Source: Chitinophagales bacterium (GTDB lineage Bacteria > Bacteroidota > Bacteroidia > Chitinophagales > Chitinophagaceae). Taken from it: a DNA stretch of 64,000 nt. The DNA lies in NCBI GenBank assembly GCA_020636495.1, contig JACJXQ010000008.1, positions 1,116,001-1,180,000 on the forward strand, given 5' to 3'. Of this stretch, positions 16,671-26,267 are shown in pieces. Within the stretch, counting starts at the first letter, position 1; each line of letters begins with the position of its first letter. The notes below the pieces were generated by a model, which was not told the DNA's origin, searched no databases, and was given only the letters and a program-made list of their open reading frames with translations. A program made the position numbers and the translations under genes.

Positions 16671-19130
16671 ATGGATACTCAATATATAGGAGAACATCTC
16701 GGACCCGGGCAACTGGGTCATTTTTTTGTGATAGCCTCTTTTGTGATGGCACTGTTCAGCGGCTTCAGCTATTACCGCGCTGCCCTGACTGAACATACCG
16801 ATCAACAAGGGAGTATGGCATGGCTCCGCATGGGCCGCAATGGCTTTGTGCTGCACGCCGCGGCTGTCATGGGGGTATTTTTTACGCTGTTCTACATCAT
16901 TACCAATCACCTGTTCGAGTATCATTATGCATGGAAACACTCCGACCTAAGCCTTTCATCCAAATACCTGTTATCCTGCTTCTGGGAAGGGCAGGAGGGT
17001 AGTTTCCTGCTCTGGTCGTTTTGGCACAGTGTGCTGGGCATCATCGTTATGCTGACGGCTAAGAAAATGGAAAGCCGTGTGATGACCATCATTGCCGTAG
17101 TGCAGGTGGCATTGGCTACTATGTTGTTGGGCTATTATTTCGGTAATGACATCAGTATCGGTTCTTCTCCTTTCATTTTGCTGAGGGACAAAATGGTGGG
17201 CGCACCAATATTCGCGCAGCCCAACTACCTGCAGGACTACATTACAGACGGAAACGGACTGAACATACTGCTGCAGAATTACTGGATGGTCATTCACCCG
17301 CCGATACTGTTCCTGGGCTTTTCATCTACGCTCATACCATTTGCCTATACCATAGCTGCGCTGTGGAAAGGTGGCGATTACAAAGAATGGATAAAACCCA
17401 CTTGGGTGTGGAGCCTTTTTGCTGGTGCAGTATTGGGTACAGGTATCATGATGGGTGGCGCATGGGCCTACGAATCGCTGACGTTTGGCGGCTACTGGGC
17501 ATGGGATCCGGTAGAGAATGCTTCGCTTGTGCCATGGTTAACGTTAGTAGCGGGTTTGCATACGCTTATCGTATATAAAGTAACCGGCCGGTCGTTCATT
17601 ATGACGGCTATCATGTTCATCCTTACTTATGCGCTGATATGGTATTCTACCTTCCTGACACGTACGGGTGTACTGGGTGATACGTCAGTACATGCTTTCA
17701 CCGGCGAGGGGGCGTCGCTCTACTGGCACTTGCTGATTGTAATAGCTGTGATAATGGCCATATCTATATGGGCTTTGGCAAGAAAATGGAAGAGTCTGCC
17801 CAGGGTAAAGTCAGAAGAAAAGGTGAACAGTCGTGAGTTCTGGATGTTCATAGGGTCTTTTGTACTGTTCCTGAGCGCTTTGCAGATAATAATCAGTACT
17901 TCTATACCTGTATGGTCGCCATTGGCAAAGCTCATTACAGGCAAAGACGTAGCTCCCCCTGTTGATCCCGTAGCTCACTATAATGGTATACAGGTGTGGG
18001 TAGCCATTGTCATCTCATTGCTGTCGGCATCGGTACTGTACCTCAAGTTCAATAAGAGCGATAACAAAACCTTCTGGAAGCGTATAGCCATTGTTTCTGC
18101 CATAGCATTGGTAATGTCCTTGCTTATTGGCTACTATCAGCAGATAACTACTCCGCAATATGCGGTGATGTTGTTTGCCTGCAGCTTTACAGTCGTGGGT
18201 ATGCTCAACTACGCGATATCAATACAGAAGGGAAAGCTCATGAAGCTGGGACCGTCAGTATCACACCTGGGTTTTGGTCTGGCACTGTTGGGCATACTGC
18301 TTTCGTCATATAAAAAAGAAGTGATATCATATAATACAACAGGTATCATCATACCATATAGTGATGACAAGATGGAGAACATCAGGCAGAGTATGGAGAA
18401 CGTTGTATTGTATAAGGATATAGCTGTGCCGATGGGGGAATATGATGTTACCTATTTAGGTGATTCAACATCCGAAACAGACCCACGTACTTTCTATAAA
18501 GTACAATACGAAAAGCGTGATACGGCAACGGGAAAAGTGGTTGAATCGTTTGTGTTGCATCCGGACGCATTCGTGAACCCTAAAGGGCAGCAAGGTGGTA
18601 TGAGCGCCAACCCGGACTCTAAACATTACCTGTCTAAAGACATATTCACTTATGTTACTTCGGTTATTGATCCGGCAAAAAGAACAGATAGTAATGCTTA
18701 TAAGTCGCACAAGGTAAGGATAGGTGACACTATCTTCATCAACAGGGGATACCTGATATTTGACGGTTTCAATACGAACGTTGATAATGAAAATTATATC
18801 CCGGAAAAGGGTGATATAGCCGTAGCTGCTAGGATAACCCTTAAAGACCTGAATGGTGCCGGTCAACAAGTTGCGCCCGTTTATTACATCAGGAACAACT
18901 TTCAGCATTATATTGAAGATACCCTGGCTGAACGCCGCACCTATGTACGCCTGTCTAAGATAGTGCCAGAAGAGAATGCAGCAGAGATTATGGTTCGCCA
19001 ACCCGAAGAAGACTATATAGTCATGAAGGCTCTGCTCTTCCCATATATAAACGTACTGTGGCTGGGGGTAATAGTGATGGTTGTTGGTTTCCTGCTAAGT
19101 ATGTTGAACAGAATAACCAAGAAGGCTTAA
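16671..19130 (+). CDS. ccmF: Cytochrome c haem lyase subunit CcmF/CcsA family
   Basis: An 819-residue polytopic inner-membrane protein. The haem-handling WWD-type signature GGYWAWDPVENASLVPWL is at about residue 275, and the conserved histidine segment MVIHPPILFLGF lies upstream. About 14 or more hydrophobic helices are followed by a long periplasmic domain (roughly 560-780) and a final helix (INVLWLGVIVMVVGFLLSML). It attaches haem to apocytochrome c with CcmE, whose gene precedes it by 49 nt. Size and order fit CcmF more than the short CcsA. A terminator-like hairpin about 190 nt downstream could end the operon. Confidence 0.92.
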   Translation: MDTQYIGEHLGPGQLGHFFVIASFVMALFSGFSYYRAALTEHTDQQGSMAWLRMGRNGFVLHAAAVMGVFFTLFYIITNHLFEYHYAWKHSDLSLSSKYLLSCFWEGQEGSFLLWSFWHSVLGIIVMLTAKKMESRVMTIIAVVQVALATMLLGYYFGNDISIGSSPFILLRDKMVGAPIFAQPNYLQDYITDGNGLNILLQNYWMVIHPPILFLGFSSTLIPFAYTIAALWKGGDYKEWIKPTWVWSLFAGAVLGTGIMMGGAWAYESLTFGGYWAWDPVENASLVPWLTLVAGLHTLIVYKVTGRSFIMTAIMFILTYALIWYSTFLTRTGVLGDTSVHAFTGEGASLYWHLLIVIAVIMAISIWALARKWKSLPRVKSEEKVNSREFWMFIGSFVLFLSALQIIISTSIPVWSPLAKLITGKDVAPPVDPVAHYNGIQVWVAIVISLLSASVLYLKFNKSDNKTFWKRIAIVSAIALVMSLLIGYYQQITTPQYAVMLFACSFTVVGMLNYAISIQKGKLMKLGPSVSHLGFGLALLGILLSSYKKEVISYNTTGIIIPYSDDKMENIRQSMENVVLYKDIAVPMGEYDVTYLGDSTSETDPRTFYKVQYEKRDTATGKVVESFVLHPDAFVNPKGQQGGMSANPDSKHYLSKDIFTYVTSVIDPAKRTDSNAYKSHKVRIGDTIFINRGYLIFDGFNTNVDNENYIPEKGDIAVAARITLKDLNGAGQQVAPVYYIRNNFQHYIEDTLAERRTYVRLSKIVPEENAAEIMVRQPEEDYIVMKALLFPYINVLWLGVIVMVVGFLLSMLNRITKKA

Positions 19131-19319
19131 TTAATAAGACAGCCGAAAATACACACCGCATCCTTCTAAAACCATATTATATTGTTTGAGAAGGGTCATT
19201 TGCACAGGTCTGAAGGGTCTATTCTTGACCCTATATATAGTTCATAATCATGTAGTGATTATTATCCTCGGTTAAGGTGGGGGAACCATTGGCCGCGAGT
19301 ATTAATGACCGTAAAAAAA

Positions 19320-19342
19320 GAACCCGCTCATTGAGCGGGTTC
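19320..19342. terminator. Bidirectional terminator hairpin
   Basis: Stem GAACCCGCTC/GAGCGGGTTC (10 bp, 3-nt loop) flanked by A-rich sequence between ccmF and the convergent EGF-like gene. The 190 nt before it (19131-19319) hold only a minor GGGTC/GACCC stem. Confidence 0.75.
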
Positions 19343-19364
19343 AGTAAAATTATTTGAGTAAATA

Positions 19365-19904
19365 TTATCTGTTCCAGATAGAAGGTTCACCACCATTCAC
19401 ACCGAAATCGTCAGTCTTACCTTCAGGATTGGTTACTTTGTAACGTACGGTCAGCTGTCCGTTATCAGGGTAAAAGCCATCCCAAACCAGGTAGCCGGTA
19501 CCTTCTATAATATAGTTACCTACATTTTGCTGAGGGATGAACAATGTATCGCCTTTAACACGAACACTGATATCATGACCAGGGAAGCGATTGTAGAAAT
19601 TAGAAATGGTCATATCCGTAGCGCCAACACCATTTACGAATGTTATCTCGTATTGAGCGGGATTGGTTACCGTACCATTCTCAAATACGGTCCAGACACC
19701 TTCGTATTTGTCCCTGGTTACCACTTCGCAATGCGTACCTTCATAACCGGAAGGGCAGATACACTCACCATCGGCACAAGTACCGCCATAAGCACAAACT
19801 ATGGCTTTGCACGGGTCGGGGTCACAAGAACTGAATGTTATTGTAGCAAAAACGGCCATAGTACCTACCGCCGACAGAATGATTGATTTTAAACGGGCTT
19901 TCAT
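19365..19904 (-). CDS. EGF-like domain lipoprotein
   Basis: A 179-residue lipoprotein: type II signal with lipobox FSSC, immediately followed by a single EGF-like module (six Cys: CKAIVCAYGGTCADGECICP then GYEGTHC) and a lipocalin-like beta-rich C-terminal domain of about 110 residues (YEGVWTVFENGTV ... LVWDGFYPDNGQLTVRYKV). The arrangement is frequent in Bacteroidota outer-membrane lipoproteins; function unknown, probably binding. ATG at 19904 is preferred to the GTG two codons upstream. Confidence 0.8.
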   Translation of the reverse strand: MKARLKSIILSAVGTMAVFATITFSSCDPDPCKAIVCAYGGTCADGECICPSGYEGTHCEVVTRDKYEGVWTVFENGTVTNPAQYEITFVNGVGATDMTISNFYNRFPGHDISVRVKGDTLFIPQQNVGNYIIEGTGYLVWDGFYPDNGQLTVRYKVTNPEGKTDDFGVNGGEPSIWNR

Positions 19905-20061
19905 TAGCACATTAAGTTTTAACGAGCTTAAAGATAATCGAAACTATTTTAAAAAACAACAGACGCCCGATTTTGTAAAGCACCTGTAATTAAACAGGTT
20001 ACGGATCGTCTGAACCGTGAATATATAATAATAAACAGTAACAGTGAAAGTTTTGGCTGGA

Positions 20062-20862
20062 TTATCTTTCTACAGCCTTGATATATTTCAAAATACCTTT
20101 ATAGATAGCCATGGCTATTTCTGTTTGTCCCTGTGGCGAATTCATGTATTTTTCCTCCTCTACATTGTTGATAAAGCCGCATTCTACAAGTACCCCCGGC
20201 ATTACACAGCCTGCAAGTACTTCCAGGCTTTTTTGTTTTACGCCCCTGTTCAGCCTGCCCTGAGAGGAAAATTCGTCAAGTATATAGTTGCCTATATCTA
20301 CGCTGGTTCTTAAAAAGGCCTCAGAGTATTGGGCAATAATTATGGCTGTCATAGGGTCTTTTTCATCCAGTAATCCGTCTTCTTCTGTAATATTCTCGCT
20401 GTATTCGCCTATTGATTCTTCTTTTTGAGATACCCTGGTAAGTCCTAACACAAGGACCTCAGTACCATTGGCATCGGTTGTTTTATCATATACGGTTCTG
20501 TACTTACCACCCGATTTGATGCGCCTGCGTTTAGGAGGGGTTGAGTTAATATGTACAGAAACAAATAGGTTGGCCTTTGCACGATTAGCTATTTCATGGC
20601 GTTCTGCCCAATGTACGTCAACATCGGTAGTACGGGTAAATATTACCTCACGGTCTTTGAGGTTTTTCCTGATGATCTCTCCCAACTTCAGTGATATAGC
20701 CAGTGCCAGGTCTTTTTCCTTAGTAAAATGACCTATTGCACCGGGTTTGTCTCCGCCGTGTCCGGGGTCGATAACTATCTTGGCTACCTTTCGCTCCTGG
20801 GTATAGCCCTGACGGGCTGAACAACATATAATGAGTAATAATGCTAAGAATCTTAAAGGCAT
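20062..20862 (-). CDS. N-acetylmuramoyl-L-alanine amidase (AmiC-like, Amidase_3)
   Basis: A 266-residue exported zinc amidase that cuts the bond between MurNAc and the peptide stem of peptidoglycan, in cell separation. Signal peptide ends near QGYTQ. Zinc ligands are seen in VIDPGHGGDKPGAIG (His), a downstream Glu in ADVHWAER-type region and His in FVSVHINSTPP; the catalytic Glu is in GVLVECGFINNVEEEKYM. The start is ATG 20862; the TTG at 20874 is unlikely. It is divergent from lptD with a 77-bp spacer. Confidence 0.92.
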   Translation of the reverse strand: MPLRFLALLLIICCSARQGYTQERKVAKIVIDPGHGGDKPGAIGHFTKEKDLALAISLKLGEIIRKNLKDREVIFTRTTDVDVHWAERHEIANRAKANLFVSVHINSTPPKRRRIKSGGKYRTVYDKTTDANGTEVLVLGLTRVSQKEESIGEYSENITEEDGLLDEKDPMTAIIIAQYSEAFLRTSVDIGNYILDEFSSQGRLNRGVKQKSLEVLAGCVMPGVLVECGFINNVEEEKYMNSPQGQTEIAMAIYKGILKYIKAVER

Positions 20863-20900
20863 AGTAAAATGCAAAATGTTAAATATACAAATCCATAAAC

Positions 20901-20930
20901 TTTAGTATCCAAATAACTATACTATTTTTG
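20901..20930 (+). promoter_or_regulatory. Promoter of lptD
   Basis: TTTA (20901-20904) and a perfect -7 box TATTTTTG (20923-20930) are separated by 18 nt. The box ends 9 nt before the ATG at 20940, so the mRNA leader should be a few nucleotides at most. Confidence 0.6.
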
Positions 20931-20939
20931 TGGGCGTTG

Positions 20940-23627
20940 ATGAACCTGAGTCATAAAATCCCGTCAAAGGTACGAAGCAATCACTGCCTGTATGCGCTAT
21001 TGGCGGTGATTTTTATATTTGCCTTAACACCCGCCGTAAAAGCGCAGGAGGAACCCCTGCGTATTAATACTATAGAGGCAGACACGCTTGCAGATAGTAT
21101 AAGGCTAAAAGACAGCCTGCTTACAGTCAAGGATACTTTATTAAATGATAGTCTCAGGAATACAGATTCCACAGACAGCACAAAACATATGAGCCTTGAG
21201 GAAAGGCTGGGCATTAAAATATCGCCGGATGCTATCACTTCAGAGATCAAGTCTGAGGCCTCAGATTCAGCCGTGCTGGATATGCGCAATAATATCTTTA
21301 TCCTATATGGCAAGGCAAAAGTGACCAACGAGGATATGGAACTGAATGCAGGCAAGATCATATATGACCAGGGTAATAACCTGGTAACAGCAGCTCCTTT
21401 GTCGGATACGGCTATCAAGTTGAAGGACAGGCCCAATTTCTCGCAGGGACAAGAGAAGTTTACCTATGACAGTCTGCAGTATAACTTCAAGAGTAAACGA
21501 GCTATAGTGCGCAACCCGCGAACGCAGTATGGTGAGGGGTATGTATACAGCGAACAGGTAAAGCGTAACCCTGATCAGTCAATATATGGTTATCGCAACC
21601 TGTATACTACCTGCGCCCTGGATACCCCGCATTTTGGCATAAAAGCGCAAAAAATAAAAGTGATACCCGGAAGGGTAGTCGCATCAGGGCCTGCCAATAT
21701 TATGGTTGAACAGGTGCCTACGCCACTATTCCTTCCGTTTGGACTTTTCCCCGTAACAAAAGGTCAGCGATCAGGTTTCTTATTGCCTACTTATTCAATA
21801 GATAACGACAGGGGGGTAGGTTTGCTGAATGGCGGGTACTATTTTAACCTGGGGCAACACCTGGACCTCGAATCACGGGTTAATATTTACTCAAAAGGCA
21901 GCTGGCTGACCACCGGACGGGCCAATTATGCCAAGCGTTATAAGTATAAAGGCGGATTAGCAATATCATATGCGTATAATAAGACCGGCGAAGATTTTGA
22001 ACCTGATGCATCTATCTCCAAAGATTTCAACGTTCAGTGGCAGCACGCTACAGACCCGAAAGCAAGGCCCGGAACACAGTTCAGTGCCTCTGTAAATGCC
22101 GGTACATCATCATTCAACGCCAATAATACTTATGATGCACAACAGATACTGAACAACCAGTACCAGTCGAACATTACTTATTCGAAAAACTGGGCTAACA
22201 AACCATATACGTTGTCTGTTGGTGCACGACACAGCCAGACGGCATCCACGGGAAGTGTATCTGTGACCCTGCCTGAAATATCGTTTTATGTAGCTCAGTT
22301 CAATCCTTTCCAGCCTAAGAATAGCCTGGGTACAAAGTGGTATGAAAAAATAACTACCAGCTACACTTTTACAGGGCAGAATCAGCTAATGTTTACCGAC
22401 AGTCTGTTTCAACTCAGTAAGTTGAGTATGTCTGACTTTAATAATGCTATGAAGCATACTATACCGATAAGTGCTTCCTACAACCTATTCCGTTTTGTGA
22501 ACCTTACTGTTGGAGGTACCTACAATGAGTACTGGCTGACGAAACAGACCTTTAAGTCTTATGACTATACAGGCGATACGGTTGCTGAAGATATAAATCG
22601 TGGGTTCTATACCGCTCGTGATTTCAATGCTAGTATTGCCGCAAATACCAGGATATATGGGCTGAAGATGTTTAAAAGGGGAAAACTGATGGGTATCAGG
22701 CATATGATGACACCGGAAGTGTCTTTGAATTATACTCCTGATTTCGCTAAATCGCCTTACCATTTTGGCTACGAAACCATAACAGAGAAAAACGGGCGAC
22801 CTACTTATGTTTCTCCCTACGAAGGTTCATTGCAAGGAGCACCTTCACAATTGGGCCGTTTCAGAAGCGTGATCGGTTTTAAACTGAATAACAACTTACA
22901 GATCAAAGTACGCTCCAACAGCGACACTAACGGTTATAAGAACATCAGGCTGATAGACAACTTTATCATCAATACCGGGTACGACATTGCAGCTGATTCG
23001 CAAAACTGGCAGGATATACAGGTGAGTTTCAGTACTATGTTCTTTAACATCATCAACGTAAATGCTAATGCATCATACGATCCATACGCATTTGATTATG
23101 AAACCGGGAAGAAGACCAACCAGACCATGTGGAACAGGGGGACGGGTATTGCCAGGTTCAAGCAGGCTAATATCTCTATGGGAGCACAGTTGAAACCACA
23201 GAAACGCCAGGACAACAACCCCAAGAGGAATACAGAAGAGTACCAGCTCCTGACACAATATGGTATCGACGATGTTTATTATGACTTTAACGTGCCCTGG
23301 AATATGGGGCTGAGTTATACGCTCGGAATAGCAAAGAACTACCTGCCTACATCTAAAAAAGATACTGTACAGATAAGTACGCATAATGTAAGTATCAATG
23401 GAGATGTGAACCTCACTTCCAGGTGGAAAATAACTGCCAGTACCAGTTATAACTTTGTACAAAAGAAACTACAACTCTCACAGATCAACCTGGTGCGCGA
23501 CCTGCATTGCTGGGAAATGATACTTACAGCTGTGCCTTTCGGAGACAGGAAATTCTACAACTTTACCCTGCATGTAAAAGCAACAGTACTTCAGGACCTG
23601 AAACTGCTCAGACGGCGGGTTTATTGA
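20940..23627 (+). CDS. lptD: LPS-assembly protein LptD-like outer-membrane protein
   Basis: An 895-residue outer-membrane protein that inserts lipopolysaccharide into the outer leaflet. Signal peptide ends near AVKAQ. An acidic spacer is followed by an OstA/LptA-like jellyroll (ILYGKAKVTNEDMELNAGKI), then the LptD core (FLPFGLFPVTKGQRSGFLLP) and a long transmembrane beta-barrel of alternating residues. Length matches LptD homologues of the phylum. ATG 20940 is chosen because the upstream TTG (20928) is part of the -7 box. The last 7 nt overlap the 3' end of the convergent SGNH gene. Neighbouring amidase and acyltransferase genes give an envelope context. Confidence 0.88.
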   Translation: MNLSHKIPSKVRSNHCLYALLAVIFIFALTPAVKAQEEPLRINTIEADTLADSIRLKDSLLTVKDTLLNDSLRNTDSTDSTKHMSLEERLGIKISPDAITSEIKSEASDSAVLDMRNNIFILYGKAKVTNEDMELNAGKIIYDQGNNLVTAAPLSDTAIKLKDRPNFSQGQEKFTYDSLQYNFKSKRAIVRNPRTQYGEGYVYSEQVKRNPDQSIYGYRNLYTTCALDTPHFGIKAQKIKVIPGRVVASGPANIMVEQVPTPLFLPFGLFPVTKGQRSGFLLPTYSIDNDRGVGLLNGGYYFNLGQHLDLESRVNIYSKGSWLTTGRANYAKRYKYKGGLAISYAYNKTGEDFEPDASISKDFNVQWQHATDPKARPGTQFSASVNAGTSSFNANNTYDAQQILNNQYQSNITYSKNWANKPYTLSVGARHSQTASTGSVSVTLPEISFYVAQFNPFQPKNSLGTKWYEKITTSYTFTGQNQLMFTDSLFQLSKLSMSDFNNAMKHTIPISASYNLFRFVNLTVGGTYNEYWLTKQTFKSYDYTGDTVAEDINRGFYTARDFNASIAANTRIYGLKMFKRGKLMGIRHMMTPEVSLNYTPDFAKSPYHFGYETITEKNGRPTYVSPYEGSLQGAPSQLGRFRSVIGFKLNNNLQIKVRSNSDTNGYKNIRLIDNFIINTGYDIAADSQNWQDIQVSFSTMFFNIINVNANASYDPYAFDYETGKKTNQTMWNRGTGIARFKQANISMGAQLKPQKRQDNNPKRNTEEYQLLTQYGIDDVYYDFNVPWNMGLSYTLGIAKNYLPTSKKDTVQISTHNVSINGDVNLTSRWKITASTSYNFVQKKLQLSQINLVRDLHCWEMILTAVPFGDRKFYNFTLHVKATVLQDLKLLRRRVY

Positions 23628-24748
23628 TCTGTATGCTTCCTCAAAGAATCATTTACAACCTGTATCCACATTTGCATGCCTTTATTGGACCAATGTGTGT
23701 CACCCGGACGAAAAATATTTTCGTGATTTTGTTTGTATTCAGAATAGATGTCAATGCACTTCATGCGTAGCGATGGGTCAGACTGCAGCCGTGGTATGAG
23801 CATATTATATCCATGTGGCTCAAGAATTGTTACCGGGTTGGGAATTGCTGCCAGGTACACTTCGTCAAAGCCTTCTGAACGGTAATGGTCGTAAATGGTG
23901 TTAAGGTTGTTGATAATAATACTATACTCATCATCTTTTAAATGATATCGTGCGCTCATTATATTATCTTCTGAAACAGACTCTTTGATAAACAGCTGAT
24001 CTCCGGATTCTGATATAACAACGTCTCCAGATGCCCGTTTGAACAGGTAATAATTAAGTGATGCTTTTGCCTGCCTTGGCGCGCTAAGAAAATTATAATC
24101 AAACAGGTGGTATTCGATATTCTGATTGATAGTTTCGCTAAAACAGTTCTCTACATAAAAATTCCATTTTATGTTAAACAGCATCTTAAGCCCAAAATGA
24201 AAGATGCGTTCTATGTCATTAAAGAGGGAAGGTGTCTTAAAACCTTTAACTATATGCTCTTCTTCCATTTCTTTTGGTCCTGATGCCGAGTCATATACCT
24301 GTTTGAAAAGATCTAACCCAAGAAAATATATTGCAAGGTATCTCTCTGTGGTCTCAATAATTAGGATGTTTTTCTTTGAAGTGTCTAGCCTGTATTTGAT
24401 GATGTCACTGTATCTCCACCCAAAGGTATAATTGTCTACACATGCGAAAGCAGTGTCTGGAATTTTGAAAGTATAGCTGTCGCCATACAGATATAAATCG
24501 GTTTGAGGCTGCTCTTTGCAAACTGCCTTAGTAAACATATAATCACGTTCGCTATGGAATTTGTGTATGTAATCCAGGTAAGCCATGTTTACTAGATCTC
24601 CTTTTTCTCTACTACTGTGTACGCCCCACCATGCATCCGACTCGTTACGAATATCCGATATCTTGCGCATCATTGTCTCCGAAGTAGATATGTAGAGTAT
24701 ACCCATTCCGGCCAGTATCAACATGTATGAAGCGACTTTCTTCAGCAT
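23621..24748 (-). CDS. SGNH-fold (DltD/AlgJ-like) protein, MBOAT partner
   Basis: A 375-residue protein with one N-terminal membrane anchor (residues 5-22) and an extracytoplasmic domain. SGNH-type motifs are visible: LYGDSYTF (nucleophile Ser region, about residue 94) and PGDTHWSNKGMQMW (DxxH catalytic pair, about residue 350). Such proteins accept acyl groups from an MBOAT protein and transfer them to a surface polymer, as AlgJ/AlgX do for alginate or DltD for teichoic acid. The MBOAT gene lies just upstream with a 3-nt gap. The acceptor is unknown; LPS or capsule is plausible given lptD next door. Confidence 0.78.
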   Translation of the reverse strand: MLKKVASYMLILAGMGILYISTSETMMRKISDIRNESDAWWGVHSSREKGDLVNMAYLDYIHKFHSERDYMFTKAVCKEQPQTDLYLYGDSYTFKIPDTAFACVDNYTFGWRYSDIIKYRLDTSKKNILIIETTERYLAIYFLGLDLFKQVYDSASGPKEMEEEHIVKGFKTPSLFNDIERIFHFGLKMLFNIKWNFYVENCFSETINQNIEYHLFDYNFLSAPRQAKASLNYYLFKRASGDVVISESGDQLFIKESVSEDNIMSARYHLKDDEYSIIINNLNTIYDHYRSEGFDEVYLAAIPNPVTILEPHGYNMLIPRLQSDPSLRMKCIDIYSEYKQNHENIFRPGDTHWSNKGMQMWIQVVNDSLRKHTDQ

Positions 24749-24751
24749 AGA

Positions 24752-26149
24752 TCAGAATTGGAAATAGATGAACTGGTTTTCACTGAATACACCGAAAAAG
24801 TAGAGTATAATTATCATACTGCTTACATAAAATATATACTTGTTTTTTGATGTAATAAAATGTGCGGGCCACTTATACTCACGCCATAGCATGGTGCCGA
24901 TAAGCAGGAACGAGAATATCAATTCTGCCCAACTCATACCCATATCATTACTGCCATGTCTGAAACTGAATATCCCCTTGATATATGCCCATGCGTGTGC
25001 TATGTTCTCAGCCCTGAAAAATATCCAGAGTAGTGTTACAGCAAGGAAGGTGAAAATAATATTCAGAACCACCGCTGCATTGTTGATCTTAGTGGATTCA
25101 CGTTCCATTTTTTTCCCGGGGACAAATGTGGCCAGTACACCATGAAGGAAACCCCATATACCAAAGGTCCAGTTGGCACCATGCCAAAAGCCACTCAAAA
25201 AGAAAACGGTGAATACATTAAACTTGCGACGTGCTTCACCTTTGCGGTTACCTCCCAAAGGGATATAAACATAATCCCGAAACCAGCTGGAAAGTGATAT
25301 ATGCCAACGGCTCCAGAAGCTGCTGATATTCTGTGACAGGTATGGCTGCTTGAAATTCTCCATTAGCTTTATGTTCATCACCTTTGCCGCGCCGATACCA
25401 ATATCTGAATAACCTGAAAAGTCGCAATATATCTGGAAGGAATATAGTATCGCTCCGATGCACAACGTAAATGAAGACATCTGCCCGTCATGCGCGTAAA
25501 TATGATCAACAGCCATGGCCAGCCTGTCGGCAATAACTACCTTCTTGAAATACCCCCATAACATACGGGATATCCCTTCCCGGACATTATTTTTAGTGTA
25601 GGGTTGAAAATTGTTGAGTTGGTGCAAAATGTTCTGTGGCCGTTCAATAGGACCGGCTACTAACTGCGGATAGAACATGACATATAGCGCATAGGTGGGG
25701 AAATTTCGTTCTGCCTTCTGTTTGCCCCAATACACCTCTATGGTATAGCTCATAGCCTGAAAGGTGTGGAATGACAAACCAATGGGCAGAATGATATTAA
25801 TGAAAGGTATTTCCCGCCCTGTGTCGAAAAGTTGCAGAGCCGTGTTAATGTTGTCGACCAGGAAGTTGAAATATTTATAAAAAATCAATATACCTGCATT
25901 TGCCACGATGCTGGCAACCAGCCAGGCCTTTTTTGTTTTGCCGGTGGTTCGTTCTATTAAGATCCCAGCTATGTAGTCTATAATAATGGTAAAGCCCAGT
26001 ATGAGTATATACTGGTATACGAAAGACATATAGAAATAACAGCTACTTAATAGCAATAACATCACCCTGGCTTTCTGGCTTTTCAGCCTGAAAAACAGCA
26101 GTGTGACCACCATGAAAAAAATAAGGAACTGTAAAGAGTTGAACAACAT
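24752..26149 (-). CDS. MBOAT family membrane O-acyltransferase (AlgI/DltB-like)
   Basis: A 465-residue polytopic protein with the MBOAT hallmarks: FYPQLVAGPIERPQ, the DFSGYSDIGIG segment, FWSRWHISLSSWFRDYVYIP, GG(N)RKGE and the catalytic His in FLSGFWHGANWTF (about residue 325). It passes acyl groups across the inner membrane to an extracytoplasmic acceptor. It is the first gene of a two-gene minus-strand operon with the SGNH partner. The gene is divergent from the downstream 2-oxoacid dehydrogenase E2. Confidence 0.92.
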   Translation of the reverse strand: MLFNSLQFLIFFMVVTLLFFRLKSQKARVMLLLLSSCYFYMSFVYQYILILGFTIIIDYIAGILIERTTGKTKKAWLVASIVANAGILIFYKYFNFLVDNINTALQLFDTGREIPFINIILPIGLSFHTFQAMSYTIEVYWGKQKAERNFPTYALYVMFYPQLVAGPIERPQNILHQLNNFQPYTKNNVREGISRMLWGYFKKVVIADRLAMAVDHIYAHDGQMSSFTLCIGAILYSFQIYCDFSGYSDIGIGAAKVMNIKLMENFKQPYLSQNISSFWSRWHISLSSWFRDYVYIPLGGNRKGEARRKFNVFTVFFLSGFWHGANWTFGIWGFLHGVLATFVPGKKMERESTKINNAAVVLNIIFTFLAVTLLWIFFRAENIAHAWAYIKGIFSFRHGSNDMGMSWAELIFSFLLIGTMLWREYKWPAHFITSKNKYIFYVSSMIIILYFFGVFSENQFIYFQF

Positions 26150-26267
26150 AGCTGTTAGCCTGTATTTTGCTGCCCTGCAAATATGATAAAATATACTGAT
26201 TATGGTATGATGCCGTATTTGACTATTTTTGTGCTTCGTTTATCAAAATCGCATATAAACTAAATAT

